From a candidate division WOR-3 bacterium (GTDB lineage Bacteria > Hydrothermota > Tepidihabitantia > Tepidihabitantales > Tepidihabitantaceae), in contig VGIR01000011.1 in the NCBI GenBank assembly GCA_016867815.1, positions 1 through 49,259 of the forward strand: a stretch of DNA of 49,259 nt, given 5' to 3'. Position 1 is the stretch's first letter. The number at the start of each line of letters is the position of its first letter. This document shows positions 31,019-38,375 of this stretch, piece after piece. Under the pieces are notes generated by a model that saw only the letters and a program-made list of their open reading frames with translations, was not told the DNA's origin and ran no database searches. The translations under genes were made by a program, and so were the position numbers.

Positions 31019-32332
31019 ATGGACCTGGCAAAGAAGATTCACGATAGGACCGCAAAGGTCGGAGTCATCGGCATCGGCTACGTGGGTCTGCCGCTCAGCA
31101 TCGAAATCGCCCGCGCCGGCTTCACCACCGTCGGCATCGACGTGGACCAGTCCAAGGTCGCAGCGGTCAGGAAAGGCAAGAGCTTCATCGGCGACGTCAA
31201 AGACGCGGACATCGTCGAGGTCAGCAAGAAGTTCACGGCCACGACTGACTTCCGTGTCCTCGCTTCCTGTGACATTGTGAACATCTGCGTGCCGACGCCG
31301 TTCACCGCCAGCAAGGACCCGGACGTGACCTACATTGAAGATGCCGGCCGCCAAGTGGCGAAGTACTTCAAACCGGGGCAACTCGTGGTGCTGCGCTCCA
31401 CCACCTATCCCGAGACAACCGAAAAGGTACTGCAGCCGATTCTCGACGCCCCCGGCAGGAAAGTCGGGCGCGACTACTACCTCTCATTCGTGCCCGAACG
31501 CATCGACCCGGGCAATCACAGGTTCAACACCAAGACCACACCGGTCGTTGTCGGCGGAGTGACGAAGACCTGTACCGACCTGAGCGTCGACTTCTACTCC
31601 CGGTTTGTCGAACGCGTCGTCCGTGTATCCTCTCCCCGTGCGGCCGAGATGTCCAAGCTGCTCGAAAACATCTTCCGCAGCGTCAACATTGCCCTGGTGA
31701 ACGAGATGGCAATGATGTGCGACCGGATGGGCAACATCGACATCTGGGAAGTCATCAACGCCGCCTCCTCCAAACCCTTCGGTTACATGCCGTTCTACCC
31801 CGGGCCCGGCATCGGCGGTCACTGCATTCTGATTGACCCCTACTATCTCGCCTGGAAAGCCCGCGAGTACGACTTCCACTCCAATTTCATCGAACTCGCG
31901 GCCGAGACGAACGAATCGATGCCCTTCTACGTCGCCGACCGAGTCACCGAGGTGCTCGGCATCAACGGTGTCGCCGTTTCCAAAGCGAAGCTGCTGATTC
32001 TCGGAGCCGCGTTCAAGGGCAACGTCGAGGATACCCGCCACTCCCCGGCGATGAAAGTGATGGAACTGGTCCAGCACAAAGTGAAGAGCATTGCCTACCA
32101 CGACCCTTGGGTGTCGGAGATTCACATCAACGGCGGCCGGTCCAAGTCCGTGCCGATGACCGAGAAGGCACTGAAGTCGGCCGACTGCGTAGTGATACTT
32201 ACCGACCACAAGTGTTTTGACTACAACTTCATCTTCAAGCACAGCCGGCTGATCCTCGACGCCCGCAACGCCATCAAACGCCGCGGCTCGAAGAAGCTCT
32301 ACACCCTCGGTAACCACCCGGTCAAGAAGTAG
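31019..32332 (+). CDS. Nucleotide-sugar dehydrogenase (UDP-glucose/UDP-HexNAc 6-dehydrogenase family)
   Basis: 437 residues from ATG 31019. The N-terminal NAD-binding site is KVGVIGIGYVGLPLSIEIAR. The middle contains STTYPETTEKVL and LSFVPERIDPGN. The catalytic Cys lies in GPGIGGHCILIDPYYL. The C-terminal domain has GAAFKGNVEDTRHSPAMKVM. The enzyme oxidises C6 of a UDP-sugar to the uronate for surface-polysaccharide synthesis. The EDTRHSP form and the overall layout fit the WbpA/TviB-like (HexNAc) branch better than UDP-glucose dehydrogenases, but specificity is not certain. No other polysaccharide genes adjoin it. Confidence 0.9.
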   Translation: MDLAKKIHDRTAKVGVIGIGYVGLPLSIEIARAGFTTVGIDVDQSKVAAVRKGKSFIGDVKDADIVEVSKKFTATTDFRVLASCDIVNICVPTPFTASKDPDVTYIEDAGRQVAKYFKPGQLVVLRSTTYPETTEKVLQPILDAPGRKVGRDYYLSFVPERIDPGNHRFNTKTTPVVVGGVTKTCTDLSVDFYSRFVERVVRVSSPRAAEMSKLLENIFRSVNIALVNEMAMMCDRMGNIDIWEVINAASSKPFGYMPFYPGPGIGGHCILIDPYYLAWKAREYDFHSNFIELAAETNESMPFYVADRVTEVLGINGVAVSKAKLLILGAAFKGNVEDTRHSPAMKVMELVQHKVKSIAYHDPWVSEIHINGGRSKSVPMTEKALKSADCVVILTDHKCFDYNFIFKHSRLILDARNAIKRRGSKKLYTLGNHPVKK

Positions 32333-32422
32333 CCGAGACCGAGAACCGACGGCTGGTGCGCGGGACAGGGGAATTCATCCCGCATCGCAGACCGAGCTCG
32401 CGCCTCACGCCACGCCGCCACC

Positions 32423-32451
32423 TTGACATCCAAGACGCCGATTGGTACGCT
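32423..32451 (+). promoter_or_regulatory. Leaderless-type promoter before the exported hydrolase-like gene
   Basis: The -35 is TTGACA (32423-32428), the spacer is 17 nt, and the -10 is TACGCT (32446-32451). Nine nt remain before ATG 32461. Confidence 0.55.
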
Positions 32452-32460
32452 TCGCCCGGA

Positions 32461-33813
32461 ATGGCACTCGGAACCCTGTCCAACCTTGTCGGACGCGAAC
32501 TTGGTGACGTGTCAGCGGAGTCCCGCGCGAACAGCATACAAGGAAGACAGACGCCCTGCCGACAGGTCTGCCGCTGCCGAGGTCGCGCAGGGATAGTGTG
32601 GACGCTGCTGCTGCCCTGCCTCTTGTCGGCAGGCCAGGTGGTCCTCGACTTCTCTCCGGCCGAACAGCAACTGGCGCTGGCGGTCGATACTGGCCGGGTC
32701 GCGGAACCACTGGGTATTGATCGGCCGTCCCCGCTGAGATACCTGGTTGCACTCCCGCCCCTGTCCCGGGCAACGAATGTGGTCCTTGCGTTTGAGGGAC
32801 AGCCCAGCCAGGCCGCCCGGCCACTCTCTATCCGGGCGATCGGTGATTCCACTCCTCCTGTATGTGCGTTTCTGTACCGTGAAAGAGATAGCGCCGGGTG
32901 GGCGCTCGTCGAATGCTGGGACGGAACGCCGAAGTCAATTTCGGGCCCCGGCCAGCCGGCAGGCCTGCAGGTTGGCTACGAACCGCTGCCTCGTTCCGGA
33001 CGCGACCTGCGAAGGAACCGGCTGGGCAACCGTACAGATCCTGAAAGCCCTGCCTTCGCCATCTCCAATCCGGGTGATGCAATAGCGTGGTACAGAACCC
33101 CGGACACAAGCTTGTCCCCCCTGTTCGGCGGCGACCCGATACCGCGCGACTTCGACTTCGCCGAACTCGCAGAACTGCCGCTGGGCAGCCAGGTCATCGT
33201 CCTGGCCCATTTCGGCGGCTGGGGAAATGTCCCCATCGAGCAGGCGCACGACATCCTGCCGGTTATCGACGGAGTCAGGATGCACCTCAGCGGTGCCGGG
33301 ATGAAGTCAATACTCGTGCCCTTCTATCGATCGCGAGGTGGGGCCGTCGGCAAACTGCTGACCATCAGCGAGATGTTCGAACTGCATCATAGTGACGCGA
33401 CCCGGTTGTCCAGAGACCTGGATCTCTTCCTGCTCCGCCATCCGGGGCAACGGGTGATTATGATCGGGCTGTCGAACGGTGCCGCGTTCGCGGACGAGGT
33501 AATGGACCGACTGTCAGCGACCGCGCAGGGCCGGGTTTGCGCCATCGAGGTCGGGCCGCCGTTCCTCGGTCCTGCCGATGCCGGCGCGTCCGTTCTTCGC
33601 CTCGGCAATCGCGGTCAGGACCCAGTCGTGACCGGAGAGTGGTGGATTCTGATACGAACTTGGGTTGAAGGCCTGTTCCGACGCGCCTCGGCGCGTCCGC
33701 CGGCCCCGGAAGACGTGAGGGCCGAAGCCGGTTTCGTTCGGGAGCACGAGTACTCCTGGCCCAGTGTGCGCGAGGAAGTTGTCGGCTTCCTGGAAGCGTG
33801 GCTCAGACGTTAA
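32461..33813 (+). CDS. Exported or anchored hydrolase-like protein of unknown function
   Basis: ATG 32461 is chosen from the promoter spacing and gives 450 residues. A later start, GTG 32596, would put a signal-like segment (VWTLLLPCLLSAGQ) at the very N-terminus and is a serious alternative. With the long start that segment is preceded by 45 basic residues. The C-terminal 200 residues look like an alpha/beta-hydrolase fold: VIVLAHFGGWGNVP, then FLLRHPGQRVIMIGLSNGAAFADEVMDRL (a GLSNGAA elbow with Ser). A catalytic Asp/His pair cannot be assigned with confidence; a His lies in REHEYSWPSV near the end. No family name is offered. The neighbours do not suggest a role. Confidence 0.6.
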   Translation: MALGTLSNLVGRELGDVSAESRANSIQGRQTPCRQVCRCRGRAGIVWTLLLPCLLSAGQVVLDFSPAEQQLALAVDTGRVAEPLGIDRPSPLRYLVALPPLSRATNVVLAFEGQPSQAARPLSIRAIGDSTPPVCAFLYRERDSAGWALVECWDGTPKSISGPGQPAGLQVGYEPLPRSGRDLRRNRLGNRTDPESPAFAISNPGDAIAWYRTPDTSLSPLFGGDPIPRDFDFAELAELPLGSQVIVLAHFGGWGNVPIEQAHDILPVIDGVRMHLSGAGMKSILVPFYRSRGGAVGKLLTISEMFELHHSDATRLSRDLDLFLLRHPGQRVIMIGLSNGAAFADEVMDRLSATAQGRVCAIEVGPPFLGPADAGASVLRLGNRGQDPVVTGEWWILIRTWVEGLFRRASARPPAPEDVRAEAGFVREHEYSWPSVREEVVGFLEAWLRR

Positions 33814-33822
33814 CCGCGCGAG

Positions 33823-34395
33823 TCACGCACCGGGCCAGGGTCTCCGAGCCCACTGCTGCACGAACTCGACCACGGCCGGTAGTGCGCTTCTGACCGGCGC
33901 GGAGAGGTCTGCGCCGAAATCAATCCGCTCCGGCTGTACGCCGAGCAACTCGATTGCTGCTCTCGTCTCGAGCGAGAGCATCTCGATGGTCAGGGTCAGG
34001 GGCAGCGTGTGTGTAGACATGAGACCATAGGAGAGCTGCTCGATTTCCGGGCGGGTGAACAGGCGGAACTCACCGGGCTCCGCACCAAAGTCGCAGCAGT
34101 CCACCACCAGAATTCGACTCGGTTTCCGGTCGGCAATCGGCTGCAGGTAGTTCTCGGGTGTATTGCCGCAGTCGAGCAGAAAGACGCCAACCGGCAGAGG
34201 GCGGTCTCCGTCCAGGAGGGATCGAGAGTTTGAGGAATCGAGGATTCGAGTGTCCGGTACCGGACCCCATGAATCCTCGGATCCTGGAATCCTATCCTTC
34301 CTGAGTTCGTCACAAACAAGACAGCCGACCGCGTCGTCGCCGCGCAGCCGATTTCCGACCCCGAGTATGACTAGCTGCGAAGCTTCTTCCGCCAC
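33823..34395 (-). CDS. Hydrogenase-type maturation protease (HycI/HoxW-like) with an in-frame repeat insertion
   Basis: About 190 residues from GTG 34395; GTG 34428 is an alternative. The start LVILGVGNRLRGDDAVGCLV and the later FLLDCGNTPENYL, with the metal-binding Glu/Asp and His of the family (LMSTHTLPLTL), match endopeptidases that trim the large subunit of NiFe hydrogenases. Between the first and second motif lies a 35-residue insert encoded by a palindrome-containing repeat (34200-34312), absent from the usual fold. No hydrogenase gene is in this window. It overlaps the TPR-protein gene by about 25 nt and ends the glnA-led minus-strand series. Confidence 0.8.
   Translation of the reverse strand: MAEEASQLVILGVGNRLRGDDAVGCLVCDELRKDRIPGSEDSWGPVPDTRILDSSNSRSLLDGDRPLPVGVFLLDCGNTPENYLQPIADRKPSRILVVDCCDFGAEPGEFRLFTRPEIEQLSYGLMSTHTLPLTLTIEMLSLETRAAIELLGVQPERIDFGADLSAPVRSALPAVVEFVQQWARRPWPGA
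34239..34279. repeat. Perfect palindrome in an in-frame insertion in the maturation protease
   Basis: The centre GTCCGGTACCGGAC (34252-34265) is a perfect 14-nt palindrome. It is flanked by CGAGGATTC (34239-34247) and GAATCCTCG (34271-34279), so the element reads as one extended palindrome of about 41 nt inside the coding sequence. Surrounding text of the type TCGAATCCTCGATTCCT resembles the spacer at 41736-41752. Confidence 0.75.
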
Positions 34396-35363
34396 TGTTT
34401 CGCTTCGCGCACGTAGCTGGAAAGCCACGGCACTTCACCGGTGTGCGGCTCCCAGGCGATGACCTGGTCGAATCTAACCCGGGCGCTGTCGCTCTGCCCC
34501 GCCTCGGCGAACGCCTTGCCGCAGACAATCCAGTTCTCGGACAGAGCGTAGCGGCTGCCTGGACAGGCACGCAGCACTTCCTGCTCGACCACCCGCCCGG
34601 TCGCCACCGCGTCGGAGAACTTCCGGGCCTTGTATTGCGCGTCGCGCATCATGCGGAGCGCAGTTCGGTTGTAGGGGTATTGGAGAAGCAGGTCCTGACA
34701 GGCACGCACCGCGCCGGAGTAGTCTCCATCCTCTTTCAACATGTAGCCGTAAAGGAACCGGGCCGCGGGCTGCAGCAGGCACTCACGGTCGGCGACAGCC
34801 TTGACCAGCTGGTACGCTTTCTGTCGCGACCCCAGCAGCCCCATTCCGAACACGTAGCGATCGGCATTCGCCTTGAAGTACTCGATCACGCCGATGCCGA
34901 ACCGGGCATCAGCCAAAGAAGAGTCGTCGGCCAGGGCCGCCCGCAACTGCGGGGTAACCGCGAAGAGAGTCTTGAGAGCCGGCAGCGTGCGCTGCTGCCA
35001 GGCGAGCAGGTTCGCCCGATTGAGCTGCGTGACGCCGATATAGAAGTGCGCCTGGGCATCACGGGAATTGCAGCCAAGGCGTTTCTGGGCCTTGGCCACC
35101 GCTTTGTCGCTCAGGGCGTAGAACGAGTCGATGAGCCGCTTGTTGCCCGAGTCGTAGATGAGAAGCTGGGTTATGCTCGCCAACCAGTAGTAGGGAGCGG
35201 GATCGGTGGTATCGGACCTGCTCATGGCGCGGACCACGGCCAGGGCCGAATCGTAGTTCTGCTGGTAGCAGAAGTCGCGGGCCCGGATGAGGTCACCGGC
35301 CGGCGCGGCCTGCACCAGCGCGAGGAACAGCCCGAGCAACAAGCTACACTTCAGCCACGACAT
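34371..35363 (-). CDS. Exported TPR-like protein
   Basis: 330 residues from ATG 35363; an in-frame TTG at 35381 is possible. The signal peptide is MSWLKCSLLLGLFLALVQAAPA. The mature protein is entirely helical with repeated pairs of helices whose pattern (AxxxYxxG/L, Ala at turns) suggests TPR-type repeats. Examples are FCYQQNYDSALAVVRAM, AQAHFYIGVTQLNRANLLAW, FLYGYMLKEDGDYSGAVRAC and FSDAVATGRVVEQ. It overlaps the ridA stop by 20 nt and the maturation-protease start by 25 nt, so all are co-transcribed. Its role is unknown; periplasmic scaffolding is plausible. Confidence 0.75.
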   Translation of the reverse strand: MSWLKCSLLLGLFLALVQAAPAGDLIRARDFCYQQNYDSALAVVRAMSRSDTTDPAPYYWLASITQLLIYDSGNKRLIDSFYALSDKAVAKAQKRLGCNSRDAQAHFYIGVTQLNRANLLAWQQRTLPALKTLFAVTPQLRAALADDSSLADARFGIGVIEYFKANADRYVFGMGLLGSRQKAYQLVKAVADRECLLQPAARFLYGYMLKEDGDYSGAVRACQDLLLQYPYNRTALRMMRDAQYKARKFSDAVATGRVVEQEVLRACPGSRYALSENWIVCGKAFAEAGQSDSARVRFDQVIAWEPHTGEVPWLSSYVREAKQWRKKLRS

Positions 35364-35727
35364 CGATCTCAACCGAGACACCCTTGGGCAGGGCCGCGAC
35401 CTGGATAGTGGACCGAGCGGGGAATGGCTCGCGAAAATGCCGGGCGTACACCTCGTTGACCTTGCCGAACTGGTTCATATCGGTCAGAAACACGGTGGTC
35501 TTCACCGCGCGCTCAAGGCTGGTCCCCGCCGCGGCCAGGACCGCGGCCAGGTTCGCGAAAACGAGCTCGGTCTCTTTGGCGATGTCGCCGGACACCAGGT
35601 CGCCGCTGGCCGGGTCAATCGGGATCTGCCCGGAGGTCAAAACCAGGTTCCCGAACCTGACTGCCTGGCTGTATGGCCCGATCGGCTTCGGGGCTTTGTC
35701 GGTAAGAATCGCCGTCCTTTTGTCCAA
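35344..35727 (-). CDS. ridA: RidA family reactive-intermediate deaminase
   Basis: 127 residues starting at TTG 35727, with GAGGAGG 5 nt upstream. Motifs are PKPIGPYSQAVRFGNLVLTSGQIPIDP, VKTTVFLTDMNQFGKVNEVY and FPARSTIQVAALPKGVSVEIDVVA, including the conserved Arg (PARST) and Glu (VEID). RidA hydrolyses 2-aminoacrylate-type enamines to keto acids. It lies between a phosphate acyltransferase and a TPR protein. Confidence 0.93.
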   Translation of the reverse strand: MDKRTAILTDKAPKPIGPYSQAVRFGNLVLTSGQIPIDPASGDLVSGDIAKETELVFANLAAVLAAAGTSLERAVKTTVFLTDMNQFGKVNEVYARHFREPFPARSTIQVAALPKGVSVEIDVVAEV

Positions 35728-35738
35728 CTGGCCTCCTC

Positions 35739-35772
35739 AATTCGTCATTCGTGATTCGGTCTTCGGACTTTT
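35739..35772. repeat. Fragment of the GTCATTCG repeat family
   Basis: AATTCGTCATTCGTGATTCG is followed by GTCTTCGGACTTTTCC. It sits in the 46-nt gap between the phosphate acyltransferase stop and the ridA start, apparently inside the operon. Confidence 0.5.
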
Positions 35773-35773
35773 C

Positions 35774-36685
35774 CTATGATGCCAGATTGCCCAGGGCTAT
35801 CGAGTAGAGCTTGGTCTCGGAGGAATCGGCCCGCGACAGCATCACAATCGGCTTCTTTGCACCCACGATGATGCCCGCGCCCTTTGCCCCGCCCAGGTAC
35901 TGCAACCCCTTGGCCAGAATGTTGCCCGTGGCGAGCGACGGCACAACCAGGATGTCTACGTTCCCCGACACTTCGCTGGCGACGCGCTTGATCTTCGCCG
36001 CTTCGGGTGAGAACGCGATATCGAGCGCGAGCGGCCCTTCGACCACCGCCTCGCCGAATTCTCCCTGGTCGCCCATTTTCGTCACTATCGCCCAGTCGAG
36101 AGTCTCGGCTATGCCCAGCGTTATCTTCTCCACCGCCGAAAGGAGCGCGACCCGGGGCCGGGCTATTCCCAGCAGCCGCGTTAACTCCACGGCGTTGCGC
36201 ACGATGTCTATCTTGCGTCGCAGGTCCAACTCGGCATTGATGCCGCCGTCAGTTACGAACAGCACCTTCTTGTAGGTAGCCAGACAGAGCAGGGCGACGT
36301 GGCTGAGAATCCGGTCGCCGCGCAACCCGAGTCCCTCATCGAGCACGCCCCGCATGAAAGTCGCGGTATCGATCTGGCCCTTCATCAGGAAACCGCCGTT
36401 GCCGGCCACGTCGGAGATGGCCTGCCGGATCGACTCGGCCTGCGAGGCGGTGTTGTGGATCTCGAAATCCCCGGGCGAGAACTTCTGGCTCTCGCAGATG
36501 GTGGCGATGCGCTGTTCGTCGCCGTAGAGGATGCCCTGGGCAATGCCGGTTTGCCTGGCGGCATGGAGGGCCTCGATGCTCGCGCAGTCCTCGGCGCAAG
36601 CCACCACGCAGCGCCGCGAACCCCTGGCCTTGGCCCGGGCCACCAGGTCATTGAAATCCGCAATCGGTCCGAAATCAGCAGCCAT
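35774..36685 (-). CDS. Phosphate acyltransferase (phosphate acetyl/butyryltransferase family)
   Basis: 303 residues from ATG 36685, which overlaps the glnA stop by 11 nt. It shows the Pta/Ptb fold: N-terminal DFNDLVARAKARGSRRCVVACAED, central FLMKGQIDTATFMRGVLD, then LSHVALL...KVLFVTDGGINAEL, VALLSAVEKI and the C-terminal VVPSLATGNILAKGLQYLGGAKGAGIIVGAKKPIVMLSR. The GQIDTATFMRGVL and ILAKGL motifs are typical of phosphate butyryltransferase. It interconverts acyl-CoA and acyl-phosphate. No butyrate kinase gene is in the window, so the true acyl group is open. Confidence 0.88.
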   Translation of the reverse strand: MAADFGPIADFNDLVARAKARGSRRCVVACAEDCASIEALHAARQTGIAQGILYGDEQRIATICESQKFSPGDFEIHNTASQAESIRQAISDVAGNGGFLMKGQIDTATFMRGVLDEGLGLRGDRILSHVALLCLATYKKVLFVTDGGINAELDLRRKIDIVRNAVELTRLLGIARPRVALLSAVEKITLGIAETLDWAIVTKMGDQGEFGEAVVEGPLALDIAFSPEAAKIKRVASEVSGNVDILVVPSLATGNILAKGLQYLGGAKGAGIIVGAKKPIVMLSRADSSETKLYSIALGNLAS

Positions 36686-38075
36686 AGTAGAGGCTGAATT
36701 CCCAGGGATGGGGCCGGCGAGCCACCGCTTCCACCTCGTCCATCTTGATCTCGACCCACTTGTCAATCGTCTCCTTGGAGAAGATACCGTCCTGGGTCAA
36801 GTACCCGTTGTCCCTCTTCAGCTCATCGAGCGCACGCATCAACGAGAAGGGCACCGCCTTCTTGCCCAGGGTCCTGTCTAGAGAATCGAGCCGGCCTTTG
36901 AGCGGCGCGCCCGGATCGGTCTTGGACCTGATACCGTCCAGGCCTGCGGCCAGAACCGCAGCCATCGAAAGGTAGGGGTTGGCGGTGGCATCCGGTATCC
37001 GGTACTCGATCGCCATCTCAGACGCTGACGACACGTAGCCGGGAATCCGGATGGCAGCGGTCCGGTTGGCAAAAGAGAAAAAGACTATGACCGGGGCCTC
37101 GTACCCCGGCACCAGTCGCCGGTAGGAATTGGTGCTCGGGTTGGTCAACGCGCAGAGGCTCGGCGCGTGATTCAGGATGCCGCCGATGTAGTACAGCGCG
37201 AGCTGGGAGAGCTTGCCGGCCGCCCTGTCGTCGCCGAACAGCGAAACGCCGTCGCCCTGCTCCCCGCTGCTGCCCTTCCGCAGGTACATGTGGACGTGCA
37301 TACCCGACCCGGCTTCGCCGAATATCGGCTTCGGCATGAACGTCGCGCTCTTCTCGTGTTTGAACGCCAGGTTCCGCACCAGGTACTTGCCGAGCATGAT
37401 GCCATCGGCGGCATGCAGCGCCGGTAGATACTCGGGCTCGACCTCGACCTGCGAATACCTGCCTCCCTCGTGATGGTGATACTTCACGGGTACACCGCAG
37501 CCGGCCATCATCAGCGAAAGCTCGGAGCGGAAATCGGAACTGCGGTCAAAGGGCGGCGCCACGTGGTACGCCGGCCCCTTGAACAGCGAGAAACCCGAAG
37601 GGTCGTCGTGCTTCAGTTCGTCGGTCTCGATCCGGTAGACCGCAGATGACCGGTCAGTCCAGAACTCAGCCTTGTTGAAAAGGTAGAACTCGAACTCCGG
37701 CCTGAGCATCAGGTCGTCGGCGCCGGTCTCCTTCTTCAGTGCGGCAACCGCCCGCGCGAGTATTGCCCGCGGGTCCCGCTCGCTGCGAGTAGCGCCGTCG
37801 CTCTCGTACATCTCCGAGAAGCAGGAGACCGTCGGTTCCTGTGCGAACGGATCGACAAACGCCGACTCCAGGTCCGGCTTCAGAACCATGTCACCCGCAT
37901 CCACCGTGCGAAAGCCCGCCACCGACGAACCATCGAACCCGACTCCCTGCCTCGTCGCCTGCTCGAAGCGCTCGATCGGCAGCGTCACATGCCGCAGCCG
38001 GCCCGGCAGGTCCGAGTATTTCAGGTCTATGAACTTAACGTCCTTCTCAAGGAGAGCTTTCTCGAAGCGTTTCAC
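36675..38075 (-). CDS. glnA: Glutamine synthetase, type I
   Basis: 466 residues from GTG 38075. The N-terminal beta-grasp domain includes FIDLKYSDLPGRLRHVT and GFDGSSVAGF. The active-site motifs are LRPEFEFYLF (Glu), VEVEPEY, GSGMHVHMYL (His), NPSTNSYRRLVPGYEAPV, NRTAAIRIP and an EYRIPDATANPYL loop that aligns the arginine-binding region. No adenylylation-site Tyr context (NLYDLP type) is obvious, so regulation may follow the short GSI-alpha pattern. It is the first gene of the glnA-acyltransferase-ridA-TPR-protease series and has a leaderless-type promoter. Confidence 0.95.
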   Translation of the reverse strand: MKRFEKALLEKDVKFIDLKYSDLPGRLRHVTLPIERFEQATRQGVGFDGSSVAGFRTVDAGDMVLKPDLESAFVDPFAQEPTVSCFSEMYESDGATRSERDPRAILARAVAALKKETGADDLMLRPEFEFYLFNKAEFWTDRSSAVYRIETDELKHDDPSGFSLFKGPAYHVAPPFDRSSDFRSELSLMMAGCGVPVKYHHHEGGRYSQVEVEPEYLPALHAADGIMLGKYLVRNLAFKHEKSATFMPKPIFGEAGSGMHVHMYLRKGSSGEQGDGVSLFGDDRAAGKLSQLALYYIGGILNHAPSLCALTNPSTNSYRRLVPGYEAPVIVFFSFANRTAAIRIPGYVSSASEMAIEYRIPDATANPYLSMAAVLAAGLDGIRSKTDPGAPLKGRLDSLDRTLGKKAVPFSLMRALDELKRDNGYLTQDGIFSKETIDKWVEIKMDEVEAVARRPHPWEFSLYYGC

Positions 38076-38082
38076 GCCTGTA

Positions 38083-38110
38083 AGCTTGCCACAATCGGCC
38101 GCAAAGTCAA
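38083..38110 (-). promoter_or_regulatory. Leaderless-type promoter of glnA
   Basis: The -35 is TTGACT (38110-38105), the spacer is 16 nt, the -10-like box is CAAGCT (38088-38083), and 7 nt remain before GTG 38075. The -10 is weak (no initial T). Confidence 0.5.
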
Positions 38111-38132
38111 CCCGACCGGCGCTGCCAAAGCT

Positions 38133-38160
38133 TCGGGGCGGGCACTGAGGCCCGCCCCGA
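38133..38160 (-). terminator. GC hairpin terminator upstream of glnA
   Basis: An 11-bp perfect stem (TCGGGGCGGGC / GCCCGCCCCGA) has the 6-nt loop ACTGAG. It probably ends minus-strand transcription coming from the purE-to-carboxyltransferase operon, about 215 nt after that operon's last stop. Confidence 0.65.
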
Positions 38161-38163
38161 GTC

Positions 38164-38375
38164 GTACTATGGGAGCTGCGGCTACTTGGCGCCGGAGGCG
38201 GTCATGATCTCAACCGCTCCTCAACTTCCTCCACCTACGCGCCGTCCTCAAGCGTGGTCAGGACGCCCGGGCGGCAAGTGATCTCCTCATACTCCCCGGC
38301 TATGCTCGCCTCGATTCTGAGCGTATGACTTCGGTTGCCCGAACCAGGAACCAGCAGCCTGGAACTGTGAACTGG
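38164..38375 (-). other. Gap with a possible frameshifted gene remnant
   Basis: On the minus strand one frame reads HTLRIEASIAGEYEEITCRP then GVLTTLEDGA before TAG (about 38240-38335), and another frame just beyond reads GAVEIMTASGAK before TAG. Both have protein-like composition but no start and no recognised family. The upstream part (38340-38375) contains inverted repeat-like AACCAGCAGCCTGGAAC text. Confidence 0.3.
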
